From Chlorops oryzae (lineage: Eukaryota; Arthropoda; Insecta; Diptera; Chloropidae), in NCBI GenBank assembly GCA_020466095.1, contig CM035808.1, forward strand, positions 7,981,133-8,045,132: 64,000 nucleotides of DNA. Direction: 5' to 3'. The notes below the pieces were generated by a model that was not told where the DNA came from, did not search any database, and saw nothing but the letters and a program-made list of their open reading frames with translations. The position numbers and the translations under genes were made by a program. Positions 47,896 through 59,497 of this stretch are shown here, one piece after another. How positions within the stretch are numbered: the stretch's first letter is position 1; every line of letters begins with the position of its first letter.

Positions 47896-48298
47896 CAAAA
47901 TAATAAAAGAGCCAAGAATAATCCCAGCCAAAAAAAAAGACTCCGCATGGCGCTCCTAAGGACCAGTTTTCCGGAACTGAAATGTTCCCAAAACGCTCTA
48001 AATGAGCAGTTTTTCGGAGGAAATGTGCACGGAACCTAACATAGACCAAGTACACCTACCTTTCGGGATTTCAAAACTTATCTTTCATGATTGCTAGAAT
48101 GCTCCTTAGGAGTCTGTTTGGGATCTTTTTCTAATTTTTTTTTTAAATGACTCGTTTGGTCTCCCTAAATGCTCCTATAGGCATTGATTTTTTTTTGAGA
48201 CCTTTGGCAAAAGCACTACTTCGGTGAATTCCGTTAGGAGCCCTTTTACACTCCTATTCGGAGCTCTCCGAAAACACTTCGTTAGGGTGAAAATATTA

Positions 48299-48364
48299 GG
48301 TATGTTCCCGTACTGCCCAATTTTTTGAAAACTGTATGAAAATTGTGCCGTACGGGAACAGACC
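48299..48364. mobile_element. 66-bp palindromic mini-element (GGTATGTTCCCGTAC ends)
   Basis: GGTATGTTCCCGTACTGCCC at the left and, inverted, GGTCTGTTCCCGTACGGCAC at the right. TATTA flanks both sides (48294-48298, 48365-48369). A second copy with its own flanking duplication lies at 62166-62272. Confidence 0.65.
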
Positions 48365-48577
48365 TATTATTTGAAATTATTTTTAGGGCATAACACCAAG
48401 ATTTTAAGAACATTTTCAAGGTGAATTAGTTTGGAATTTTTTCGTCATTTTTAACGCAATTTTTGTGATTTTTGGAGAATTTTCTCCCGAGCCCTATTCA
48501 TAACTGTTACGGGGCCCCTGTTTTTCATTAGCTTCTACTCTCGCAAAAATCGAAAATTTTGTAAGCCAGTGTAATGA

Positions 48578-49150
48578 CCCAGAGGGAAATGTCCCGCGGA
48601 CATCCCCGATGATGTCTTAGTGTTTTCGGAGCCGGAATGCATGCTATTTCCGATGACACTTTGTATGACATTTACACAGGAGCTGACAGGGACTTCAGCG
48701 GTGACATTATCACCGGAAGATAAGAAAATGTCACTGGTCATCCTAGGGGATGCGATGGCGAAAAAAGCATTTGAGAGCAGCACATCTCTTTTCTCTCTAA
48801 ATGTCAATTTATAGAAACCAGTTTGATAACTCTCTTCTTTGCCCTCTCTTTGAATATTTCGAAAATTTTTAAAAATCTATTTTTGACAATTTTTGTTCGC
48901 CTCTGCCAGGGATCGAACCCGCGATCTTCGGATTCTGAGTCGAGCAGTCATCACCTACGCCACTTCATGCTAACGCTGAACTGACGCTAAATGCTTATTT
49001 AAATTTCAGTAGCCAATGACAGTCAAACACATGAACAGCATCCCTCCACGATGACATGTCCTCCAAAATTTCATGCATGACAATGTCACCTATATGTCAT
49101 CGATGACATCATTGGTGACTTTGTCATGCAGGAGATAATTTCCCGCTGGG
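48578..49150. mobile_element. ~573-bp TIR element with CCCAGMGGGAAAT ends and a tRNA-like core
   Basis: Left end CCCAGAGGGAAATGTCCCGC and inverted right end CCCAGCGGGAAATTATCTCC. Both arms are packed with TGACAT/ATGTCA and GATGACATC motifs in both orientations. A tRNA-like stretch sits in the right half (48904-48978, minus strand). The target duplication is not clear. No transposase. The architecture parallels the 4833-5741 element although the ends differ. Confidence 0.55.
48904..48978 (-). other. tRNA-like sequence inside the 48578-49150 element
   Basis: The minus strand reads box A-like AGTGGCGTAGGTGATGAC, then GACTCAGAATCCGAAGATCG and a consensus-quality box B, GGGTTCGATCCC. The segment CTCAGAA could be a 7-nt anticodon loop (CAG, Leu-like). 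The acceptor stem is poor, so a tRNA-derived relic is more likely than a functional gene. Confidence 0.5.
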
Positions 49151-52136
49151 GAATACCTCAATTAACATTGACAGGAAAAAGTGCATTGGCTCATGCAAAT
49201 TCTCACTTTAGCGTACACCCTGGTTGAAAGCCCATATAAATAGGTACCCATTATTACGTTTTGATTGAACTCTTTGTGGACTCTCTCAGGCTAATTGAAT
49301 TTTTCGCCAATTCACTTACCCATTCACTTTGGAACGCACTCACTTTACTTATGAGCATTATTGATTTATACACATACACACGCGCACACACATAAGGCGC
49401 TGGAGTGCTTCTTGTCATTCCTAATGCGAAGTGCTTACGTTGTTTACATACAATTTTTTTTCGTTTCCCTTTTCTTTTTCCTCCAGCGCAAATAATAGTT
49501 TTCTGCGATTGCTTCGCGAAGTTCCAAGTTACGCGTAAACGTCGTAAATGTAATTGCACGCCATTGCGGTCAAAATCAAAGCGATCGTGCGGCTGATTAG
49601 TATGCAAAAAAACGTTTGGCTCCATTCGCACCGCAACAAATCGCACTTCGAAGCGATGGATTTGGAGTCGTCGTCACCAACGGCGGCGGTGACACTGTTG
49701 GCACCTCGCAGCACAATGGCCCCGCCCTCCATCGCCAGCGTTTGACTATTTTCAGTGTCACTTATTCATTTGCGTATCTCGTTTGCTGCCGCGACGGATA
49801 AGAATAAAAATTATTTGAACGTTAAATTGATGGAAAAAATCGTGCGCTTCCATAAATGGCCGCGGCTGCGCTTGTTTGTTTTCGGCCGCGGCGTTGCGGG
49901 CGGTGGCAATACCGGGTTTTTTTAATTAACTTCTCAGCTTAAAATGGTACTAAATCAACGTCTAATTAAGAGCTGCTCATTGAAGACCGGAAGTCGTTTG
50001 TAAACGCTCCTAATTGGCGCTAAATTTGGCGTTTAAGCCCAACGGAATGCGTACTGCGCACGCGCATGCGTATATAATTGTGCGTAAATGCTTTGAGTGA
50101 GATTAGGAAGTTTTTTCTTTTTCTTTTGAATCCAAAACAGTTAAGCACCTTATTAGAAAGAAAGAAGAAGAAAAAAAAAACAACCGCACCTTGATCAGAA
50201 ACGTTCGCGGCGCTTCCCTTCAACTGGACACAACCGAACGAACGTGAGAGTCACTTAACGAAGCGTTGCGAAGAGATTTCCAACCAAGGCGGAAGATTAT
50301 TTGAATTAGAAAATTTTTAAGTGATAATTTTGTGAGGTCATTAAGTATGATAGCATATGAAGGGCAAAAATTCTAAGGAAATTCAGCTATCTACTCCCAT
50401 TGCTCCCTATATGGCCAGGGAAAGAAGAAGAGACTCGCTTTTGATATGCTTCGAATTTCTCTATAAATAGTCTTTATGCTATTTATTGCCATTAATATAC
50501 AGATCTACGTGTGCGTATGAAAATCAAATGAATTAAATTAATGAGGAAAAATATTTTCCCAAAAAGGTGTTCACAGTCTAAAAACACCAATCAGCAATTC
50601 ATCTTGTTAGCCTTAGGTACCTACCTACGGTGAGTGATAGAAATTTTCCGCTCAAATAGAAGGGAAAAATCCAAAGTAAACAGAAAATAATAATAATAAA
50701 CATTTAGCATAATTTAGGCTAAAAGCTTAATAGGGAAAATCGCATTAGGTGAATTTGCGTTTTATCGTTGGCTGCATTTTGGCCATGAAATTCACTCGCC
50801 CGGCATTGTTGGTTTTTCACGCACCTGTAGAGAGATAAATTATTGTGTGTATAACAAGCCAAACACTGGATGTGTGTGTGTGTTTGTGTGTGTGTGTGGA
50901 GCACACATTTATGTATATGTTTAAAGTATATATGAACAAACAATTGACAAACGTCAGCGCGTGAAAATGCCAAACGCCGCCAAGTGTGATGCAATTTGCA
51001 ACACGCACAATTGCGCCCGCAGCGAATTGTTGGCAATGGGGCGCGCGCATTTTCCTTCCTTGCCGCCTTCCATTGTCATTGTGCTGAGCTAAGTGCAATT
51101 TGTTGAAATAACAACAACAAACACACAACACACAACGCAACGCGGCACAACAGACGCATTCGTTTTTACCGATAATATTGTCAGAAACAATAACTGTATT
51201 CGCGGCAATTTTCCGCTAATGTGCGATAAATTTTTGCTGAAACCTTTGATTGGTGACAATACAACAACACAGCTCAGCTCAGCACAGCACCGATGACAAG
51301 TGAAATCAACAGCGATTGTAAAACGGGAGCGGCGGCTCAATCACAATTTCAATAGCTTCCGTTCCAGCGATGCCTCTGTGCGACTGGCAAAGCAAGCTTT
51401 CGATCTTTATTCCAAGTGGGTATAGACACATAATACATACCTACAATATACCTACAATATACCAACAATATACCTACAATAAAATATGAATTTATTATTT
51501 TCCACATGGAAACTGTTCTTCTCCATTATTGATTTGAATTGAGGCGAATTTAATGAATTTATCGCTCGAATTTGAGCACAGTTTTCCAGGAAATTAATTG
51601 ACTTTCATTGGTGCGGTGGCCAACGATAGACACGGTTTTTTTTTAAATCTTTTTTTTTACTATTATTTTGAAGGTCGTAAATAATTTTAAAATCAATGCA
51701 ACAGTGCAACAAAGCAGCGGACGCAACGTGATTCATCAGCGAGGCAAGTCACGCACTTCTTGTACAAAAAATGAAAGAACGAATAAAAAAAAAAAAAAAT
51801 TCTGATATTTTTCTCTCAGTTTGGTTCCTTTGTTGGCTGACAATCGCTGGGACAATAAACATTAAATTTCATAAATAATTTCTTTCATTATTACCCACTA
51901 TTTTTGATCAGTAACAACCGAGGCCTCAACAATTCTGTGTTATAAATTCAAAAAGCGTGGACGCGAATAACCTCAGTAAAAAGGCTGAGCAAAATATTAA
52001 AAGAACGTAAATTAATGAAAAATTGAAACAGAAAAACGGACACATTCGGGAGAAATGGGCCAAAAAATCGACTTCATTTTGAGCGATTTTTCTTCTTCTT
52101 CTTATTGTTAAAATTTGTGTTAGTGAAGTTGCACCA
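49151..52136. other. Intron island, candidate regulatory sequence
   Basis: 49220-51450 is GC-balanced and unique-looking, with a (TG)n tract at 50871-50898, CA-rich runs (49370-49392) and AACAACAA runs (51106-51145). A short ATACCTACAAT repeat lies at about 51432-51482. The remainder to 52136 is AT-rich. No gene is supported. Confidence 0.45.
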
Positions 52137-52140
52137 TTAA

Positions 52141-53504
52141 CCCCTTACTGCATGGTGGATATTGTTTGAGCGAAATACATAAACGTCAAATAAATTTGAA
52201 TATTATTGCTTTTTTAATTGGACAGCGCCATCTATCAAGCGCGGGTGTAAGCTATATCGATGGTATAAACATAGCGAGAGTAATTGTTGAAAAATTTAAT
52301 TTTTCCTAATTTTTTTTGGTTCATGGAATCAAAATTGCTCGGGAACAAGCATGTCTGTCTTTTTAAAAAAGTTTCGGTCTTAGATCGGACTCATTTCGGA
52401 ATCATTTTTCTGAGCCTCATATTAATTTAAGAATTTCGGACTCTTTTCGGACTCATTTTTCGGAGCCTCATATTAACTTATAAATTTCGGACTCTTTTCG
52501 GAATCATTTTTCGAGCCTCATATTAATTTAAAATTTCGGACTCTTTTCGGAATCATTTTTCTGAGCCTCATATTGATTTAAACATTTCGGACTCTTTTCG
52601 GAACTATTTTTCTGAGCCTCATAGTAATTTAAGAATTTCGGACTCTTTTCGGAACTATTTTTCTGAGCCTCATATTAATTTAAACATTTCGGACTCTTTT
52701 CGGAACTATTTTTCTGAGCCTCATATTAATTTAAGAATTTCGGACTCTTTTCGGAATAATTTTCTGAGCCTCATATTGATTTAAACATTTCGGACTCTTT
52801 TCGGACTCATTTTTCGGAGCCTCATATTAATTTAAGAATTTCGGACTCTTTTCGGAATTAATTTTCTGAGCCTCATATTAATTTAAGAATCTCTTGGACT
52901 CTTTTCGGAATCAATTTTCTGAGCCTCATATTAATTTAAAATTTCGGACTCTTTTCGGAATCATTTTTCTGAGCCTCATATTAATTTAAGAATTTTGACT
53001 CATTTCGGAATCAATTTTCTGAGCCTCATATTGATTTAAACATTTCGGACTCTTTTCGGAATCATTTTCTGAGCCTCATATTGATTTAAAATTTCGGACT
53101 CTTTTCGGAATCATTTTTCTGAGCCTCATATTAATTTAAGAATTTCGGACTCTTTTCGGACTCATTTTTCGAGCCTCATATTAATTTAAGAATTTTGGAC
53201 TCTTTTCGGAATAATTTTTCTGAGCCTCATATTGATTTAAACATTTCGGATCCTTTTCGGAGTCATTTTTCCGAGCCACATATTAATTTAAAAATTTCGG
53301 ACTCTTTTCGGAGTCATTTTTCTGAGCCTCGTAGACATGCAAACCTTTAGGAATTAATTTTTAAGAATTTCGGACTCTTTTCGGACTCATTTTTAGAACC
53401 TTAATTTTCCACTTATCTCAAAGATATTTCGGACTCATTTCGGACTATTTCATTTTCTGAGCATAAATATGAGCACTACTTTAATATTTTCTGGCAGTTA
53501 GGGG
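52141..53504. mobile_element. piggyBac-like TIR element expanded by an internal satellite
   Basis: TTAA at 52137-52140 and 53505-53508 flanks CCCCTTACTGC on the left and, inverted, CCCCTAACTGC on the right. About 230 bp of unique left arm, containing GACAGCGCCATCTATC, is followed by a ~51-bp tandem array occupying most of the element. 1364 bp, no transposase frame. Confidence 0.65.
52380..53465 (+). repeat. 51-bp satellite array, about 20 units
   Basis: The unit contains CGGACTCTTTTCGGAATCAT, then TTTTCTGAGCCTCATATTAA, then TTTAAGAATTT or TTTAAACATTT. GAGCC(T/A)C recurs about 19 times at ~51-bp spacing. Each unit has a shorter internal repeat (TTTCGGACTC / TTTCGGAATCA). Units in the interior are most alike and the right-hand edge (after about 53320) is diverged. 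Confidence 0.9.
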
Positions 53505-53508
53505 TTAA

Positions 53509-55415
53509 TTCTCTGCACGTTTATGAAAATTAAGAGTTAAATATGTGGCTTTGTTTTAGAAATAAACTCATTTAAAGCCCAGAAAATTGGAAGTTTGCTC
53601 ATCTTTAGTTCATTTACATGCGGTTACTGTTTCAAATTAAAAATTTTTCTCAGCCAAAAATGTACCAAATAGTAGCTGAATCCAAGTCTAGTCGAAACTT
53701 GTTCGAAAGCATTTTAATCTGTCCGCATTTTTCCTTTGTAGGTATCTACCATAAAAGAGAATTATAATTTTCCTTAAAAAAAAGAAAAAAACTAGAAATG
53801 TCTATTTGAGAATGTTACAACGTCGATTGTCACGCGTATGGGCCAGCTGAAGCGCAGACATTACACCATTAGATAGTGCGAAAATCCAAGCACGAAAGCC
53901 GTCGAGCATACACGATAATTTTCATTTCACATAGACCTAGAATTTTGCACGTCGATGACATGCATGTGCCTTGCCTCTTACGTGTCCAAGCTGGTGAGTA
54001 GTTAGTCCAACGCTTAGTCGTTTGGTCGGTGCATGTTGTTGTTGTTGGGTGACCGTTCGACTCACTTGCCGGTAACTATTATTATTCTTTCGTATAAGTT
54101 GCCATCGAGAGTTCATTCATTCATTCATTCACACCTTTATGCACTCTCGCTTATTAAGCGGTAACCACGAGTAAAATAGCAAAAAAAAAAAACAAAAAAA
54201 AAAATCAAAAATGGGAGAAGCAACAAGGCAAACAAGAATAATTCAACCTGTATGTAATGGCAACACCAAATAACAAACAACAACATGCAACAAACAACAT
54301 TACACATGTGTACGTATTTGTGTGTAATGCAAGAACATGCCCTCCGACGCGTCCTTCTGATCCACATGCACTTTTCTTCGATTCAGAACGCAAATTTGCC
54401 TTTGTTGTTGTTGTTGTTGTTCGCTTGAAATGCAGCAGCAAAAAAAAGAAGGAATTTCACCAACAATGCATGAAGTGGGTTTCAAAAGTTATCCGAAGAG
54501 GGCATCGAGTCTTCCACATGTCCATCAAAGTGTGTATGGGCGGGAAACAGCATGTAATGTGGTGAGAATCTTAAAAAAAAATATTAAAAAAAAAAAATTA
54601 AAAATTAAATAAAACACCAGCTAACATGCACCACCGTCGCGACGGTCGGTCGCATGATGACGAAAATTGAGAGCTAATGCGAAGAGCTGTTGAAAGAAAA
54701 TATAGAAATATGAAGAGAGAAATATTTGAAGAGAAAAATGCATTCGTCGGTCTGGCTTGCCATAGAAGAACGTTGTGATAATTCTTTTAAGTTTCACCTT
54801 AAAGCCACAATCATATTTTCTCCAATCCTCTCCGAGGCTCTACTCTTTGTTTTCTTTTTGGTTTTTTTTTTTTTTTTGCTCTTCCACCTCACTCAGTTCC
54901 GAGAGCTTTGGCACTCCTTGTATTCTCCTCTTTTATTCATGTTCTTTTACTCTTATGCACAGTACTTTTTGTTGTTGGTGTTGTTGCTTCGAAATTTTCT
55001 ACTCTATTACAGCTTTTATTGTTTTCTCAACACGTACAATTAGCTGCAAATTAAAAGCGGCCAAACCCTCTAACGAAGTGCGAAAAAGTACGTGGTGTGT
55101 TCAGGAAGTAACAAGCAAGCACTTGAGCTTTTACAGTTTTAAAAATTAGTTTGAGTGATTTTCTTCACAGCGTTGCGATTCTGATGCAACCAAAGGGCAA
55201 CACTGAATATTGAGCGGAGTTCATTTTAGATACTAAATAGTTTGAAATTTAATTGGTTTTGCAGATACTCGTTCTTTCGAAGGATTACTGCGCGAGGAAC
55301 AAACTCGTGCATGTCAAAAAAGTGAGTTCGCGAACAGTTTTACTAACTTTCAACTTTTACTTATTTTTTTTTTAAATACTAGGTACGTAGTAAGTAATAT
55401 CCAACGATGTAGGTT
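53509..55415. other. Intron island with poly-A/T tracts
   Basis: 53810-55160 is GC-balanced and unique-looking, with long A runs (54181-54203), GTTGTT runs (54025-54036, 54402-54421) and a T run (54861-54876). No gene; ORFs over the T-rich segment are low-complexity. Confidence 0.45.
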
Positions 55416-55649
55416 CATGGGCGTATTTACAGTAGGGCAGGGAGGGGCAGCTGCCCCCTCTTAATATTTTTTCTCAGTATACACCGCAAAAGAGTTTTCC
55501 AAGAGCATCAAAAAATGAGACAAGCCCTCCAAAATCATTTTTCAGAAGATAAAAGGAACCTTTGCGTACATGTGACAACACCTATGAACATATAGAAATA
55601 TTTATTTGCATCTTGCCCCTCCCCAACTGAAATTCTGGATACGCCCATG
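55416..55649. mobile_element. hAT MITE, 234 bp, perfect 8-bp target duplication
   Basis: Starts CATGGGCGTATTTACAG and ends CTGGATACGCCCATG, with C-rich subterminal GGGAGGGGCAG / CTTGCCCCTCCCC. TGTAGGTT is present on both sides (55408-55415, 55650-55657). An 8-bp duplication with CA..TG ends is typical of hAT. Noncoding. Confidence 0.8.
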
Positions 55650-55657
55650 TGTAGGTT

Positions 55658-58600
55658 ATGAGTCTTGTATGGGAAAATGAAAATTCTTTATTTTTACAAA
55701 CCAAAGTTGAACTTGCAAAGGAAAACCCACGACCGAACAACCGCTTTCGATCCGTGTTGTGACTCATGAAAGAAAGTTTTGAAGTTCATTCTTAATGATG
55801 GCATCAGACGCAACACGTTGCACAGTGTGCAGCAAGAATATAATTTCGAGGAAAATTGGTCTGATTCGCTATCAGACGGGACGATGGAGTTCAAGAGTTT
55901 TAGCACAGACTTTGTTAAATTCTCATTTTGTTTAATGTTGAACTTCAAACTTTTTCTGATCACAACTTTGCCAGATGTCTTCTAATGATTTAGATCACAT
56001 TTTTATTAGTATTTAACAAGGTGGGTTTACACTTTGGATTCTATTTGCTTTGGGCTTCTTAAACTATGGCCGTTTTTGGGGGACCTACCCGTAGTTAATT
56101 CAATGGTCTTAAGGAACCTCTAGGATCAATTGTACTGCGGAACTATGCTTAGAAGTTTCTGTTTTTGAGTCAGTGTTCTATTGAATCTTTCGGTGTTCGG
56201 TTACCAAAACTCCAGGGATTCTAGGGATAGTTCCGTGTCGAAGGCAATATACAGTTATAAGATGTTTTGGGTTAATCGGGACTGTAGGATCATAAGTCTT
56301 TTTAATGGTGTAAAGGTTTTTTTCTTTATGAAAAAGTTCCCCTTAGATATTACTCCCAGAAAGCTTCTGGATTTGAAAGTCGAACATCTCTTTTTGCTGT
56401 ATTATGAACCGCGCCTAGGTAGATATCGGACGAGCATCTCCCCTTAATTAAGAAAAATTTCAGGTCTTTTGGGCAGATTTTGGGGTTTTTATTTTTAGGA
56501 TTTTGGCTATTTAGGTACTTGGGTTTTGAAACATTAAGGGGTTACGTCCGCTAAGAAGCTAACAACAATGGCGATTGTTCGTCTTAAGGTTGCCCATTAT
56601 TTTCTTACATTCCGAGTACTTTTAAAAATAATTTCTATAAGCTGTTCCCGAACACTAACAGAATATTCTCTAGTTCACTTATTTCTAGAATTAACTCTTC
56701 CACCCCTAAACGATTTTCGTGTGTATTTGGTCTGAAAATGACTTTTTAACATCAAATTTTCTATTGGACTTGTCTCTTCGTGAAGAGTAACCCTTCGATT
56801 TTGTACTCAATTATGTATATCATAAGCGAACTGGGAATATAGAAATCACCAGTGATATTTTTTAAGAAAACTTTTTTAAACTTTTTATCCCAATGTATCC
56901 CAATAGTAGTGAAGGAGTAAACTCCCTGAAGCTTAGTTTTTTATTTTGGATTGAACAAGGAAACCGAAGAAGGCCTTCAAACTAGCAATAATAAAACATT
57001 CAGGTATATAAATGGTGTCCTTCTCAATAGAAGGATTTGAACTTCGCCGAAATTTTTGCAATGCATCGTTGGATTTCGCTGCCATCGCAATTCGGTGACC
57101 CAGTTCCGAAGCAAAACTAGCCAAACCCAGGAGAACAGCTATCGAAAAATATATAAAAAGAAGATATGCAAAGAGGAATCGAAAGCGGGCGTTTCAGGAG
57201 CCGTCTCGAGTAGAGAGTAGTATTTAGGGAGCACCAGCATTCGTGTGGATGTGTGGAAATAACACAAGGCGCTGAGGTCGAAGCTATAAACATAATAATC
57301 ATCGCCAGCTTGTTAGTTACTCTGTTTTTTTTTTTGCCAGAAGGTTGATGAAGGTTTCATGATATACATATAGTACCTATATACACATAATATATAAAAA
57401 AAAAAATAATAATAAAAAGGGTTGACCAGCAGAATCGCCAAGAGCGAAACCAATTAGCAAACGTATTGCGTGAGGACAAGACGAATTCTCATATGCACTG
57501 ACCAACTGATTCATCATTTGTTCAGCGGTATGAACCCAGAAATCGTTGGCAGCCGTCGTCGTCCATTCAGCCAAAGGTGGATTCCACGTCGAATGGGAGC
57601 AAGTGTTTTTTTTTTTATGGGTTTCTCTTTTTGTTTTTTTCTCCCATCATTTAACTCATTCCATCGATCATCAGAAACAGATTCCACATGTCATTTCCGA
57701 AAGCTCACTAGACTCGAGACATTCACAGTCAGCGCATAAGACACGCTAGACATCCCCGACCGAATGTATTGAGCAGATATGTATGTATGTATTTCCGAAG
57801 TCGAGAGTGAAAAATCGTTGCTGACTTGATTGCTGGTGTTAATGATTGAAATAAGTACCTGGCAATCAACGCTCAAGTCCAATACGGAACGAACGAACTG
57901 AGACACAAACGTATGTAACTTTAACTCTGAACAATAATCAGCTTTATTAATTGTTGTACGCGCAGCTGAATTCGCCCAACAGCTACCAGCAAACCAGTAA
58001 CCAGTTCCGAGTATACGCGGTTCCGACGATCAGTCAAGATTGCCTTTTTTTCTTCTGTTGTTTTTTTTTTTCGAGCGCTTAAGATGACGCTACTAAGTTG
58101 AAGCCCGAGATTCATTAATAATTCAAAGTGCAGCACATCGTATCTACGGGCGTTAAACGTGTAATCGAGTTGTTACATTCGAAATGACAGTGTGTACATT
58201 TAATGTAAGCAGCCAACAAGGCTGGCCAACAGCAATTGTGACTCAAAACATAAAACTATGAACACACTACGTTGACGGAGGAATACAGAGACAATAGAGA
58301 CGCAGTGCCATTGGGAATAATTTGAGTACCGAGAGGAGAAGTAACAATCTGACACCCTAAACAAAAAGAGCAATTTTGGATAATTTTTCTTTTAATTTTT
58401 ATTACTATTCCAAAGAAGCCTTTTAAACAGAGCTTTCGACGGCTATCTTAGGGAAGAATTATGAAGTTGATTGTAAAGTTTGACAAAGGAGGATTTCTTT
58501 GTTGTTATCCTTTGTATTTTCTATTATAATTGACATGTCAAAAAAGCTTTCTCCAGAAGATTTCGATGGATTAAATTATTGGGTTATTGAGATAAATTAA

Positions 58601-58659
58601 GACCTGGGCGAATTTTGCCCCTTGGACGAAAAAGTTGACCAAAAAAGCGGCGGACTCTA
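55658..58659. other. Intron, AT-rich block then GC-balanced island
   Basis: 55658-57100 has no recognised feature. 57100-58330 is GC-balanced and unique-looking, with a TATG tract (57780-57791) and an A/AAT run (57398-57417). No gene is supported. Confidence 0.45.
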
Positions 58660-59495
58660 CACCGAAAAAATTCGGTAGGTAATATTGAAGAAATCGGCTG
58701 CGTTATTGAAGAAATGGCAGTAAACATATAACCCACTCTAATCGTAATCAATATGAATAAAGAGGATATTCAATATAGCGAAATTGAAATTTTTTCGTTA
58801 TATTAAAGAAATATCTTCAATACTACGAAGATCTGCAACAGAAAAATTTGAAAATAAAGGTTCGTAATATTGACGAAATTTCTTCATATTCAAGAAATAC
58901 ATATTGAAGAAATTTATTCATATTGAAGATTTAAGTGTATTAGTTATTTTAAAGAAATTTCTTCAATATTAGGAAATTTATATTTTCAATCCTTTCTGGC
59001 TGAAGAAAGACAATTCTTCATATTTAAGAATACTATTAGTTATATTGAAGAAAATTTCTTCATTTGTACGAAAAAATTCGTTTAATTATCAAATATTGAA
59101 GAAAATTCTTCATATTGTACGAAAATATTTTTTTAGCATTTACGATTAAGTTTTGTATTTGACTAAATTTCTTCATATCAACAAACCGTTTACGTCATAT
59201 TGAATAAATTTCTTCATATTTACGAAAATTCTAAATTTCACTAAAATTTTCGTCACTATTGCAGCGAAAATTTCTTGCAATATAAAATTTTTTTCGTAAA
59301 TATGAAGAAATTTTGCCATATTGATGAAACATTTAAGTAATATTGAAGATTTTTTTTTCGTACTATTCACAAAATTTCTTGAATATAACAAATATTTACG
59401 TTAGCATGAAGAAAATTCTTCCTATTGACTGAAATTCGTAGTCAAATATTGACGAAAATTTTTAGTCAATATTACCACCGATAGTTTTTTGAGTG
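58660..59495. mobile_element. 836-bp TA-flanked TIR element filled with GAAGAAATTTCTTC motifs
   Basis: TA at 58658-58659 and 59496-59497; ends CACCGAAAAAATTCGGTAGG and, inverted, CACTCAAAAAACTATCGGTG, both then GTAATATTGA. Almost the whole interior is made of ATATTGAAGAAA / TTTCTTCAATAT motifs in both orientations. No ORF. Confidence 0.65.
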
Positions 59496-59497
59496 TA

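Noticed and set aside
48904..48978. Functional tRNA-Leu gene
   Set aside because: Box B is good but the acceptor stem does not pair convincingly and the sequence is inside a TIR element; reported as a tRNA-like relic.
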